Of a DNA stretch of 64,000 nt, positions 34,791 to 46,063 are shown in pieces. Where the stretch lies: NCBI GenBank assembly GCA_039583875.1, contig CM077158.1:118789900-118853899 (forward strand), in the 5' to 3' direction. Made by a program: the position numbers and the translations under genes. Under the pieces are notes generated by a model, which saw nothing but the letters and a program-made list of their open reading frames with translations, was not told the DNA's origin and searched no databases. Each line of letters starts with the position of its first letter. The stretch's first letter is position 1. The stretch comes from Platanthera guangdongensis. Its lineage: Eukaryota; Streptophyta; Magnoliopsida; Asparagales; Orchidaceae.

Positions 34791-35054
34791 TTACATAAAG
34801 GAAAAACATGTACAAAACCCAAAATTTGTACCTGAGCGGAATAACTCCAGATATTCGTCCAGCATAGTTTGCTCTCGCTCCCAAGAGAGCTCCTCACGAC
34901 CGTAATTGTCCCACCGGACCTTGACCATCCTGATCTCTTTATTGCGTAGCCGCTTGACCTCCGAGTCCTCGATCCGCACGGGCTTGACCTTTGTCATTAG
35001 CCCACTATCCACCGGCACTTGATCAACCACGATCACTTGCGTAGGCTCTTGCAC
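34791..35054 (-). pseudogene. Integrase chromodomain-like tail of element B
   Basis: Open frame with VKRLRNKEIRMVKVRWDN and EELSWEREQTMLDEYLELF, the chromodomain-like end of chromovirus integrases. A frame change at about 35040-35060 separates it from the integrase core. Confidence 0.82.
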
Positions 35055-36349
35055 CGCCTTCCGAAGTACTGAAATGTGAATACATCATGTAAACCACTAA
35101 GCTCCACTGAAAGCTTCAACCGATAGGCCGCTTCACCAACTCGCTCCATAACCTCAAACGGTCCAAGGTACCTCGGGCTTAGCTTTTTCAATCGCCGTAC
35201 CCGCGAGACACCCTTGAACGGCTTGATCTTTAAGTATACATAATCGCCCACAGCGAACTCCACATTCCTGTGCTTGGCATTATAGTACTTTGCTTGCCGG
35301 TCCTGAGCGATAAGCAACCTCTCCCGAATGGTTCTCACCAAAGAAGTAGCATCCTCCACTTCCGATTTCTTATACAACTTTGACTCACCCGTTTCTAACC
35401 AAGACAATGGCGTGCGACATTTTCTACCATATAGGGCCTCGAAGGGCGCCATTTGAATACTCGCTTGGTAGCTGTTGTTGTATGCGAACTCCACCAAATA
35501 AAGGTGGTCTTCCCATTGCTTTCCAAAATCCAAGACACACATGCGAAGCATGTCTTCCATGGTTCTATTGACCCTTTCGGTCTGCCCATCCGTTTGTGGA
35601 TGGAAGGCTGTGCTGAATTTCAGCTTTGTTCCCAACATTTGTTGCACTAGCCTCCAATCATTGGACGCGAACCGCCCATCTCGGTCACTCACGATACTGT
35701 GGGGCACACCATGAAGCCGTACTATGTTATCTACATAAAGCTTTTCCAGCTTCTCCACCGGATCATCCTTCCTATGCGGAATAAAATGCGACACCTTCGT
35801 TAATCGATCAACAACCACCCAAATGGCGTCGTTCCCCTTTTGCGACCTTGGCAAACCGTGCACAAAGTCCATAGAGATGTCGTCAAATTTCCCCTCCGGA
35901 ATAGGCAAGGACTTAAAAAATCCACACGGCTTTTGGCACTCCGCCTTTACCAAGGCGCAGGTTTGGCACTTGGCTACGTATAGCGCCACATCCTTCTTTA
36001 AACCGGCCACCAAAACAGTTTCTTCACATCACGGTACATCTTCGTGCTCCCCGGGTGAATCGAGTACTTGGTATGGTGCGCCTCCGTACAACAACTCCAC
36101 CCGTAAATTTCCCACACTTGGGACGCACAGACGACCGTCTTTCCAAATTAATCCGTCCTCCACGACGAATTGGGAATTTGACCCATCCAGAGTCTCTACC
36201 ATGAACTGCTTCATATGAGCATCCATATCCAAAGCCTGCCGAATACGATCAGCCAGGTCATATTGGACTTCAGTCCAATTCTGAACTGCTTCAGCACTTG
36301 ATTGCCTGTCCACACAAACAATCTCCAACGCCTCCAACTCTCGCACCAA
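35033..36349 (-). pseudogene. Integrase of element B
   Basis: Zinc finger residues span about 36060-35950 (HxxYS.. region, then CQTC). The core has D in MDFVHGLPRSQKG, D in VSDRDGRFASND and E in TERVNRTMEDML, all kept. After the core come FEALYGRKCRTPLSW and DYVYLKIKPFKGVSRVRRLKKLSPRYLGPFEV, the typical gypsy integrase C-terminus. The piece 36013-35033 is open for 326 codons. A short stretch near 36015-36060 is out of frame and interrupted. Confidence 0.92.
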
Positions 36350-38235
36350 CGCTCATCATGCACCGATAGCCAATTTGCTTGAGCTGGGGCTTGGCGACTC
36401 AGCGCGTCCGCAACCGCATTCCCTTTGCCAGGCACGTAGTGGATCTTGAATGTATAGTCCCCCAGGAACTCCATCCATCTACGCTGCCGCATATTCAGAT
36501 CCTTCTGATCAATAAGATACTTCAGGCTCTTGTGATCGGTGTAGATATAAATCTTCACATCGTACAAATAGTGTCTTCACAGCTTCAAGGCAAAAATCAC
36601 GGCCGCTAACTCCAAGTCATGGACCGGATAATTCCTCTCATGCACTTTTAGGTGTATCGAGCCATAAGCTATTACACTTCCGTATTGTAGTAGCACGCAA
36701 CCCAAACCGCTGCCTGAAGCATCACTATAAATCTCATAGCCTTCGGTTCCACATGGCGAACTCAGCACAGGCGCTGTGGTCAACCGACACTTCAACTCCT
36801 CAAAAGCTCGGGCGCACTCCGGCGTCCAAACGAACTTATGCTCCTTCCTCGTCAAAGTAGTGAGAGGTAACGCTATCCGCTAGAAGTTCTCTACGAAGCG
36901 CCTATAATAGCCGGCAAGCCCCAGAAAACTCCGGACTTCCGCTATAGTAGCAAGCTCAGGCCACTCCCATATTGCAACAATCTTCGCCGGATCCACAACA
37001 ATACCCTCTCCACTTACTATATGCCCGAGGAATGCCACTGAGGATAGCCAAAACTCGCACTTCGAGAATTTGGCATACAACTGATTTCTCCTTAGCGTCT
37101 CCAACACCAAATGAAGATGCTTGAAGTGATCTTCCTCACTTTGCGAGTACACCAAAATATCATCGATGAAGACGATCACGAAATGTTCCAAGTACTCCCT
37201 GAAAGTCCTGTTCATCAGATCCATGAACACTGACGGCGCATTAGTCAGCCCAAACGGCATGACCGTAAACTCATAATGCTCGTATCTCGTACTAAACGCT
37301 GTCTTCGGGATATCACTCTCCCTTATTCGCAGATGATAGTACCCAGGCTTGAGATCCAACTTCGAGTACACCGTCGACCCGACTAACTGATCAAAAAGAT
37401 CATCAATCCGGGGGATCGGGTACTTGTTTTTCTCCGTCAGCTTGTTGAGCTCCCGATAATCAATACATAACCTCAAGCTTACGTCCTTCTTCTTAACAAA
37501 GAGGATCGGTGTGCTCCAAGGCGAAGAACTCGGGCGCACATACCCTTGCTCCAACAACTCTTGCAGTTGAACTTTCAGCTCCGCCATTTCCTTAGGCGCT
37601 AGCCGATAAGGAGATCGTGACACAGGCTTTGCACCTGGCACTAGCTCGATCGTAAAATCTATCTCCTGCTGAGGCGGGGCTCCAGGAAGATCTGCGGGGA
37701 ACACATCAGGGTATTCCGATACCACTGAAGTACAATCCAACGCGGGCTTCGGCTTTGCAACCTCCACTAGTGTAAAGAACAGTTCTGCTCCGGCACGAAC
37801 CGCCTTCACCACCTGAAGAGCAGACATCAACGTCTTGCTCGACCCCTTTAAGCCCGTAAAAGTCGTCTCACGACTTGCTCCCAGCTTGACTTCCTTGCTA
37901 CCGCAATCTATATGGGCTTGCTGCTCCGAGAGCCAGTCCATGCCAAATATGACGTCGAACTCCACTAACGGAAGTAAAGACGCCCGCAGGTTGAACTCCT
38001 GCTCCCCAATACGAACCTTAACATCGCAGATCCTATCCGCTCGCATCGAACACCCATTGGGCAACAACACATCCAACTTATCCTTCGCCATCGAAGAAGG
38101 GACTCCGATGCGTGATATAAATCCATCGGACAAGAAGGAGTGTGAGGCTCCCGTATCGAAGAGTGCTCGTGCCGGATTTTCACAAATCAATACAAATCCT
38201 AAACAAGTAGTGGTAAGGTAACACGTGCATAACAA
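36211..38235 (-). pseudogene. Protease, RT and RNase H of element B
   Basis: Protease active site [16 protein letters not shown] near 38150 and [10 protein letters not shown] near 37940. RT spans about 37640-36960 with [35 protein letters not shown] and the catalytic [12 protein letters not shown] (FIDD in place of YIDD). Then come [13 protein letters not shown] and [17 protein letters not shown]. RNase H has [18 protein letters not shown] and [14 protein letters not shown]. One frame covers the whole region, with stops only at 36880-36882 and 36577-36579. Apart from these it is nearly intact. Confidence 0.94.
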
Positions 38236-38302
38236 GTATTTAAAGAAATTGACTTGCTATAAATTAAACCGTACCTGTCACCACATCAGCTTGTTTGATG
38301 GC

Positions 38303-39420
38303 CTACTGTTGGCCAAGATTGTAGACCCTTGGTTGGGCCGGAGCATAATGGGATGCGGTCGACTCCACCGCCTTTCCCTTCTCTTCATAAGTAGCTCCCG
38401 GCCTTCTCTCGGACTTAGGACGTCTGCTCCAACAATCACGGGAGAAATGACCCGTCTTTCCACATGTAAAACACGCGCCCGGGGTCCGACTCGTAGTCGC
38501 CCCAGAAGCACCAGAAGGAGCTGGACCCGAAGTCCTATGCTTCTTAAAAGACCTCCGATAGCCGGAATTTGAAGTAGTCAACACTTTGAATTCAGATTTC
38601 TTCTCACCCAAGCTTTTCTTTGCTTGTACATTTTTCATGTCCTTCTCCAAGGACCGGGCAGTATTGACCAAGGTTAAGAAACCCTGCATCATTGGCCCCG
38701 AAAGTAGTAGTCTCAACTCATCCCTCAAGCCTTCATAGAAGAGATTAGTCTTGCGCTCCTCATCCACGATGGTGGAGCTAGCATATCGACTCAAACGAGT
38801 GAACTCATGAAGATATTCATCCACGCTCTTCTCACCCGGAACCAACTTCAGAAACTCATTCTCCAACGCTATCTTCTGCATCGAAGGGAGGTATCTAGCT
38901 AAGAACAATCCCGAGAACTCTTCCATCGGAACGGCTATCAGTTGTCTACCTCTCAAATGATGCAGCTCCAATCCTTCCCACCACATCCTCGCTTCACCGT
39001 CCAGAAGGAACGTAGCGATGGTGGTCATTTGCCACTCCTCCGTCTTCGTTGCTGTCATGACTCTCTTCACCCTGCAGAGCCAGTCTTCATCCTGAGATGG
39101 GGTTCCCAACCCCGAGAATAACGGAGGGTTAAAGCTCATAACATGCTTAAGCTACCTCTCAGTTGCCCTCCTTGGCACTACCGGTTCCACAACCACTTGC
39201 TCCACTCTCCTCGGCTCAGCCTCTTGAAGAGGTTCTTGCTCCATCACAGGAGCGGGCTGCTACGTTTGCCTTGCAGGCTGTGCATTTATCACGGCCAACA
39301 CCGCTTCAGCCACCAATCGTATGTTCTCAGCCGATAGAGGTATTGCGAGAGCAACTTCCGGTGCACTACTAGCCTCAGAAACTCGGCGTTCTGACGGCCC
39401 AACACCACTTTTGGTCACCT
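38303..39420 (-). pseudogene. Gag of element B
   Basis: The open part (39139-38303) starts MSFNPPLFSGLGTPSQDEDW and holds the gag fold (AWxx-type DGEARMWWEGL, SMQKIALENEFLKL, SVDEYLHEFTRLSRYA) and a zinc knuckle CFTCGKTGHFSRDC. The preceding N-terminal part (to about 39420) is readable in frame but has stops near 39155 and 39260. Protease follows in a new frame. Confidence 0.88.
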
Positions 39421-39630
39421 ATAGTGGTACAAAACACCGTTAAGCGACCAAATAAAATTGCAAACAGAAATTATTGGAACACACAGGTTCCTCAAACACG
39501 AGTATTTTCATTCCTAAGTAGGCATTCATGGGTTCTTTTACCATTATAACGATGACGCACACAATGTGCTCACCACCCCTTAAAAAGAATTCGCCCACGA
39601 ATTCAGTTTAAGCCCAACCAAAACCAGTAG

Positions 39631-39640
39631 TCTGATACCA
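39631..39640 (-). other. Primer-binding site core of element B
   Basis: On the minus strand TGGTATCAGA lies three bases inside the 5' LTR and matches the tRNA-iMet complement. Beyond ten bases the match weakens. Confidence 0.75.
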
Positions 39641-39643
39641 AAT

Positions 39644-41954
39644 TGTAACACCACCTATCCGTCGTATAGCATATAGTAGTAGGTCCGGCCGGGGCCCGAC
39701 GTCATATACTACAGACAAACCGGGTGGTTACTTATGGAAACCATCCAACCGATCAACGTCCTACACAGAGCATTCTAGCGGAAGCACTTTATAAAAGTTA
39801 TAACAAAGAACCCAGCATTAAAGCACGACTGTCCACTAATACAAAATAGGAATGTTATACAAAATACCCAAAATAAGCCTTAAGGCTTTACAAAATGTTT
39901 CACTTTAAATTACATGTTTTACAAACCACGGCACGCAGGACGGTCACACATGAATAAAGCAGTAAACACTTCCAATTAGGCCTTCAAGGGCCGGCTTCGC
40001 ATCCGGGCTTTAGCCCGCTATTGACCGCTTGGTCCAGCTGCACCTGCAAGCAACAAACCACCGCACGGTGGCAAAACAAGGCAACGGTCAGCAATGCTGA
40101 CCAAATAATAACGATCCCTCCCCCGCCTCGGGTCGGCAATGCTCCTTCCCTACATTTCATTAGCATAAGCGAGCAATATAAACATATAGCCATTTCATCA
40201 CAGACGTTGGCTCGCACGGCCACACGGCCCGTGCTCTCAGGGCACATTCTCGGTGAACCGGTCGATGTCACGTCAATTAAAGCCATAGACATTCCGGACT
40301 CACCACCGCCACTTTGACGGCCAAACCTATGAGCAATTTGTCTTCTTGTCCTGGGTCACGACAATTTAATCCGTTGACCGCCGAAGACCCTAATCTATGC
40401 CAACGGCAAGTGCCACGTGCCTTTAGGTCTCTTTAACCGAACGACATAGAACGGGTACGGTTCCATCTAACCCGTGCTCACATCGCAATGACAATTTAAG
40501 TCATTTGCGCGGGTCAAACTTCCACCGAGTCCCATTTCCATCATAATTCACATAACCCGGTTATGTTCAAGTTGGCTCTCAGGCCACCAAGTTAGCAAGA
40601 TCTCGTATCCGCCCAGGTTTTCGGGTGCACCTTTGGGTTAGTCCCCAAGGCTCCCTGCTGCAATCTACCGCGTAGAAAACTCGAAAAACAATCCATAGCA
40701 CGGAGTCTTCTCCGGCATTTATGCAATGCAACATCACCGATCCAGACCAACATGTCCGGGTAGGCTTCACACATCATGCCTATGTCCGTTCTCGCTTACG
40801 GACTCTAAACAACGGGGACTTCACATATCTACCCGAAGGAACGCCTCCAACTCTACGCAAACTCGCGAGAGCGGGCTTCCTATGCAAAGAAAGAGAGCTA
40901 CTCATGCTCAAGATGAGGATCGTTACCCTAGCGTTCCTATTTGGCGCCATTGAAAAGTAAACGGATGAAACGCACCGCACTAGCTTTGCCTCCGTGGATC
41001 CGGAGTCGGCTTGCGATTCGGAGCTCCGAAGCTCCTCCAATGACGGGATCTAGCTCCTTCTTCCTTCCTTGGCTCTCATCTCTATCTAAGGTTTTTAGAG
41101 AGATAACACTTAAGAAAAGTGAGGGTTTCTAAGTCAAATCCCGGGTATATCCCTTCAGGAACAACCCCCAGCCGTTGGATCTCAAAATAATGAAACGAAC
41201 GGCTTTGATTAGGGACTGAAATGCCCAATCTAGACAGAACACGGCCTGGCACACGCCCGTGTCCTGGGTCGTGTGCCTCATTCGCCGTCAAAATCGGCTC
41301 GCATGGAACCTCACATGGGTATCGAACACGCCCGTGTTCGAGCTGACACGCCCGTGTTCCACCTGACACGGCCGTGTGGCCGGCCGTGTACCCCATCGTT
41401 TTTCCCCGAAATCAACTCGAGCACTGCACGGGTTCTAGGACATGCCTGTATCCCTACCCGTGTCACCTCAACACGCCTGGACCCCAGGCCGTGTACACAG
41501 TCTCGACACACGACACTTCGTCGAGCGAAGATCGTCGACCTGATGACACGGCCTTGGACACGCCCGTGTCCTAGGCCGTGTGCCTTGTCTCGACACCATG
41601 TCGAGACCAAAGTGTCGACTTCACGGGACGAGTGTCGACACGGGTTGACATGCCCGGTGACACGCCCGTGACGCAGGCCGTGTGCCATGTCTCGACACTT
41701 CGTCAAAGCACAGTGTCGACTTCGCGGCTAAGTGTCGACACGGGTCGACACGCCCTGCGACACGCCACGTGTCGGAGGCCGTGTGCTCAGTCTCGACACA
41801 ATGTCGAGACCAAAGTGTCGACTTCCCGTCTCAGTGTCGACACAGGCTTGACATGCCCTGGGACACGCCCGTGTCCCAGGCCGTGTGCCTGCAGCCAGAA
41901 CCCAAACTGGCCCAAAACGTCCCCCTTCGCTCCTTTGAGTTTCGGGGCGTTACA
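39644..41954 (-). repeat. Element B 5' LTR
   Basis: Partner of 32446-34755. On the minus strand it starts TGTAACGCCCCGAAACTC and ends GGTGGTGTTACA. It includes the 101-bp tandem repeat at 41544-41896 and the motif-rich U3 (about 41230-41900). Confidence 0.92.
41544..41896. repeat. 101-bp tandem repeat in U3 of element B (5' LTR)
   Basis: Same 3.5-unit block as at 34346-34697, with GTGTCGACAC at the unit joins. Its presence in both LTRs shows that it predates the insertion. Confidence 0.84.
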
Positions 41955-41959
41955 TCATG

Positions 41960-42527
41960 TGTTTTACTCGTGCATGGGCGTTGCCGCCCGTGCGTGAACA
42001 AAGCGCACAATTAATCAGAGAAGAGAACAAACTAGAAAGCTACAGGAAAACCGTGCGTTTCCATCGCGCACGATTACACTGAAACCGTGCGTCAACCGTT
42101 TGTGAGGATCGTCGAACTCAGCTCGACGAAATTCGTGGAGCTCAACTCGATGTTCTTCCAGCTGAACAAAATGGATGATATGGCACAAATCGTGTGTGAA
42201 AGAAACGCACGACCATACGTTTTCCACAAATCAGAATTCCTGCCTTGGGGAAAACGCACCACCTGCACAGCAATGAAACCAAGCTGGAGCACAAGCTCCC
42301 AGCACCCCTAATGCAATCAAAATCAAACAGTAAGAGCCATGAGAAGCACCATGTGCATACCCCCAACAACAGAATGCGCAATTGCACACCCTCGGGGCAA
42401 AACAATGCAGAAAATGGTCCATGACCGAATGATGCAAATATAACCGATAACTGGTTGAAATGCAGTGCACGAGTGAGAAAACCAGCGCAGATGTGTCTAA
42501 AAAACCCTATAAATATCAGACTCATCA
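41960..42527 (-). repeat. Element D 5' LTR, piece 3 (U3 start)
   Basis: Follows the right TSD of B (TCATG, 41955-41959) and matches about 18740-19302. It holds GCATGGGCG-CGCCCGTGC near 41975 and TCGTCGAACTCAGCTCGACG at 42109-42128. It ends at 42527 and is followed by GTCGT (42528-42532). Confidence 0.88.
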
Positions 42528-42532
42528 GTCGT

Positions 42533-42845
42533 GCGATAGTTCAAAAATGGTGGCCGCTTGGCACAATCGGCTCCGTTCTGCTTCTCAAACACCACCTCAG
42601 CCATATTTGACATGTGGCACGCTACCGCGAGCTTTATTGCTACCGCTAGGCGGTACCGTCTAGAGACATAGGTCGAATTATTTCAACGGCTACCATCGTG
42701 CGGTATCACACTACCGCCGCATGATACCTACCAGAGACGTTGGTCTATTAAAATCAGTTGGATACAGTCAGTGCTAACTCTACCGCCTGGCAGTAACCTT
42801 TAGTGACAACTACCTGTTGTTTTTTAGTAAATTTGGGGCATTACA
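42533..42845 (-). repeat. LTR remnant H (outer part)
   Basis: On the minus strand it would start TGTAATGCCCCAAATTTACT at 42845, resembling the TGTAACGCCCC start of the gypsy LTRs here. It is rich in TACCGC and GCGGTA words, including GGTACCGCCTAGCGGTA as an inverted repeat. Element D lies inside it. No coding sequence. The family cannot be fixed from this fragment. Confidence 0.45.
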
Positions 42846-44273
42846 TGAATCTCCTTGATACTTCTGTACAACCGTTCAAGATTCAGCCGAATCTTCACAG
42901 CTATTATCATACTAAGGTCGTCAACCCGAACCGTCTTGATGCATTGACTTGAAATTTTTTCGAATTTGTACTTAGTCTGATATAGTTTCTTTCTGAAGTT
43001 TGCTATTTAATTTGTCTTTATGTTTCAATATATTCATCCAGAATATTCACCAGTTCGACCTGAAATCTTGTTGAATTCTTACATAAGCAAATTTTGCACA
43101 TGTAGATATCCCCTTGAATCATCCGCGCTTTTGAGTAGATTCTCTTTCCATTCAACTGCATATCCAATCAAATTTATACTTTGTCGAATTTTATTTTTTT
43201 CCTGATAACTGCTTGACTCTTCTGGATATTAGACCCGACCATCTAGTCGAATTTATGGATATTTGACCAGACCATATAGTCGAATTCTAACTTATCAAAC
43301 TTTTGCTTCTTTATTTGAATTCCTTCCTTCGACCATACTTTTTAGATTCTAGTTTATTGTATTCTTCAAGATGTGTATGAAATCCAACATAGTCTAGAAC
43401 TTAGGTAGACACGATATCTTACAGAATGAGGGATTACATTGACAAGATTATGTCTGATGACACTAAGTCTAGCCTTATAGTAGGCTTGTACAAATATCTA
43501 TATGTCTCATCACAACACATATACAATTACATCAAATACAAATGTGATCATCTATATTATGAGGATTTATTCAAATCAGGAACATTTTGGACATTGTTGG
43601 CGGACGTTTTACTGCTGGACGGGCATTTTTTACACGCGAGCCACATCTCACCTAGGCGCGCGTATTTCGTTAGGGCGTATTTTTCGCTCGGGCAAAAAAT
43701 ATGGCCTAAAACATCCTATGCAACTTAATGTGTTCTTAACAACATAATTGGAATTCTTATACCAATTCCATCATTCAGCTGAACAATTGCTATGCCTCAA
43801 TTCCAATTCAGTTGACAAAATTCAATTCGTCAACTTAACAACATAATTGAAATTCTGCACAAAACCAATTGTAGGAGATATTTGTTTTTGCCAAAAAGCC
43901 AATTCTAGAAAACCAATTCCGTCCAAATCAAAAGATTATACTTTTCAATGGTATGGTGGTAATTATAGCGATCTCCTTCTTTCAGACCCTCCCTTAGAAG
44001 AAACTGTACATGCAGGTGGCATAATTCATAACTAAGTGAGGCTAAAACCCAACATATCATTATCCTCTTCCGGTATTTCCTTTTCTATTTCCTTTGAGAT
44101 TGTAGTGCATGGTATTGCATTTGTAATGAGACATAAGTATCATGTTATGACCTATTTAAGCGATATCATTGTCTTGTGATTTTGTGGACTCAATTTTTGA
44201 ACGATCACATTATGCACATTTTTTACGGTAGTTTATTATCATGGTTAATCTGTATACTTCTAGAGCGTTTTCT
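42846..44273. other. AT-rich sequence without recognised gene
   Basis: Short ORFs (up to 100 codons) have no recognisable motif. A GC-rich island lies at about 43600-43700. A 22-base imperfect direct repeat (CTTAACAACATAATTG then RAATTC) is at 43735-43756 and 43834-43856. I see nothing else. Confidence 0.5.
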
Positions 44274-44276
44274 TTA

Positions 44277-44406
44277 GGCACTGTTTGGGGGGACTTATTT
44301 TCACCGGTGAAGCGGTTACGATCGCATTAACCGCACCTTAATTAAGGTTCGGTTCATGCGGTCATAACCGCTTGACCGATGAAAATATTTCCCCCGAAAC
44401 GAAACC
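44277..44406. mobile_element. Tourist-like MITE (foldback, TSD TTA)
   Basis: A 130-bp element whose two halves are inverted copies meeting at CCTTAATTAAGG. Ends are GGCACTGTTTGG and, inverted, GGTTTCGTTTCGG. It is flanked by TTA at 44274-44276 and 44407-44409. TTA duplication and a GG-NNN-TGTTTGG-type end are typical of PIF/Harbinger-derived Tourist MITEs. It has no coding capacity. Confidence 0.82.
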
Positions 44407-44409
44407 TTA

Positions 44410-45889
44410 GTATGTTTTTTGTTTATGGGATGTGTATCGACAGAATGGTGTTGTAGGATTCGTAAATAAAGAGTTGTTATATCTTTACCATAATTTAGAT
44501 TCAATACCACTTACTATAATTTGATCCTTTAATTGATCAACTTATAAGATCTGTGAGTTCCTGCGAGAAGAAAACAAATAGACACATAATGTAAAAAAAA
44601 TTAAAGGTAAAAACGCAATGTTTAACAATGAAAGCCCAAATCAAATAACAAGTGATTGATGAGAGTCCAACTCAGAAAATTATACTACTAAATTGAAGAG
44701 GACCATCGACCATCTATAGACAATATTACTTACCCTGAGATCCCTACTACAACAAGAACTATAAATAAACAAAAAAATGTAATATGTGCATACAAATAAT
44801 ACCTTGGATATAAATAAATATTCTCCAGGCACTATAGAAAATTTGACCTTATAATTTTCTTAATCTCCATCAATTATATAACATTTGATCAAATGGTCTC
44901 CATCTATACTTTGGTACTGAGAATGTATGCTCCCCTAGCAATTGCAACCTTCTTCAATGGCAACTGAAAGCCTTGTTTATGTATCTAACCGAGCCCTCGA
45001 CCTCGAACAACCCAATATGAGATATTCCCCTCGCTTGTAATCTCCCTCTGGCTTGGGATATTTATTAGGTATTTGAAAGGATGCTCAACGACACAATTAT
45101 GTCTGGGAGGAAGGAGGTCATTTGATCGGATCTAATGACAATAAATCAATTTATCCCAAAAAGCCCCAACCAACTTTATAAAATCGTTATCTGAACTTAT
45201 TTATAGACATTGCTTGCATTCAAATTCATCTAGCTCAATTCAAACCTATTTTGTTGAAATCTCATCCTCCTTGAACTTGCAGCTCATCACTCAACGTTAG
45301 TGCTTCACTTAAGATGAAATTGACCTGAGAAGATAGAGGACTGGCAACTACTCAATGGTTTTATTTATATTGGAGTTGTGGATGAGATGAATAAATGTTT
45401 AATTCCCTTATCTTACCCTGGTAACACAAGGCTTTCAGATGAAACTATCCTGATGAAAATATCCATTGATTGTGCGAGTTTTAGTCATTGAATTGTTCAA
45501 ATGTTATCAAGTCATCTTGAGTATAAATGATGATGAATCATGATAATTCAGATGGTCTCTATATTAATCTTGCTGAAAATCTGTCTTATGACCTTAAATT
45601 TGATTTTAAAGATGATCTAGCCAGACGATCAAATTTATATCAAAAATTCCATTTTGCCACTAGTTCATAAATGCTCCATCCAAATCAATTAGAAGATTAG
45701 CATGAACCTGTATGCCCGTCATTCTATTCAAGCCTCATTGGTGGGGACAGGAGCACAAATGCTAATCATTAAGATGGGCATTTGAGAACATTGGTTGCTT
45801 TAAGGATGAGCCATTCATTTAAGAATAGTTTCACATAAACTATTGGATAACCATGGGAGCAAAAAAAACCATTCATCACCTATCCTATC
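44410..45889. other. AT-rich sequence without recognised gene
   Basis: No ORF above background, no repeats I recognise and no RNA gene. It may be old intergenic DNA. Confidence 0.45.
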
Positions 45890-45892
45890 TTA

Positions 45893-46014
45893 GGCTACGT
45901 TTGGCACAGTGGTGGCGGTCGTAAACCATGGATTAAAACATTCGTTAAAAATCACCTAATAAACATAATCTGTTTGAACATAAAAGTGGATGAAATTTCT
46001 TAGGTGAAAGTCAA
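45893..46014. mobile_element. Possible half of a MITE, cut by element G
   Basis: TTA then GGCTACGTTTGGCACAG at 45890-45909 resembles a Tourist-type end. No inverted partner is seen before element G starts at 46015, so the other end may lie beyond G. Weak. Confidence 0.25.
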
Positions 46015-46063
46015 TGTTGAAATTTGTGAAGTGGAAGTGGTTGACGGGACAGGCCGGGCGGCC

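Larger units (their letters stand above)
32446..41954 (-). mobile_element. Element B: chromovirus-like Ty3/gypsy retrotransposon
   Basis: Complete 9.5-kb element on the minus strand with TSD TCATG (32441-32445 and 41955-41959), LTRs of 2.31 kb, PBS, gag, protease, RT, RNase H, integrase with a chromodomain-like tail, and PPT. RT before integrase makes it Ty3/gypsy; the long LTRs and tail suggest the Tekay/Del branch (inferred). Same family as Gyp1. It carries a handful of stops and frameshifts. Confidence 0.94.
17639..42527 (-). mobile_element. Element D: Athila-like gag-only LTR element containing nested B and C
   Basis: LTRs at 17639-19302 (3' LTR, minus strand) and 23694-42527 (5' LTR, split into three pieces), TSD GTCGT, a tRNA-Asp type PBS and a PPT-like tract. 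Without the nested elements it is about 7.7 kb. Adding the three pieces of the 5' LTR (23694-24739, 32409-32445, 41960-42527) gives about 1.65 kb, matching the 1664 bp of the other LTR. The inside encodes only Athila-type gag and a protease remnant. No RT, RNase H or integrase is seen, so it must have been mobilised in trans. Confidence 0.88.

Noticed and set aside
34075..34905. ORFs of 60-150 codons across the B LTR (also 41273-42014)
   Set aside because: They are rich in TRPCPRPC-type repeats dictated by the ACACGCCCGTGT motif and span the LTR border, so they are not genes.
43426..43747. Two overlapping ORFs of 100 and 81 codons as a possible host gene
   Set aside because: No motif, no splice context and AT-rich composition typical of chance ORFs; nothing supports coding.
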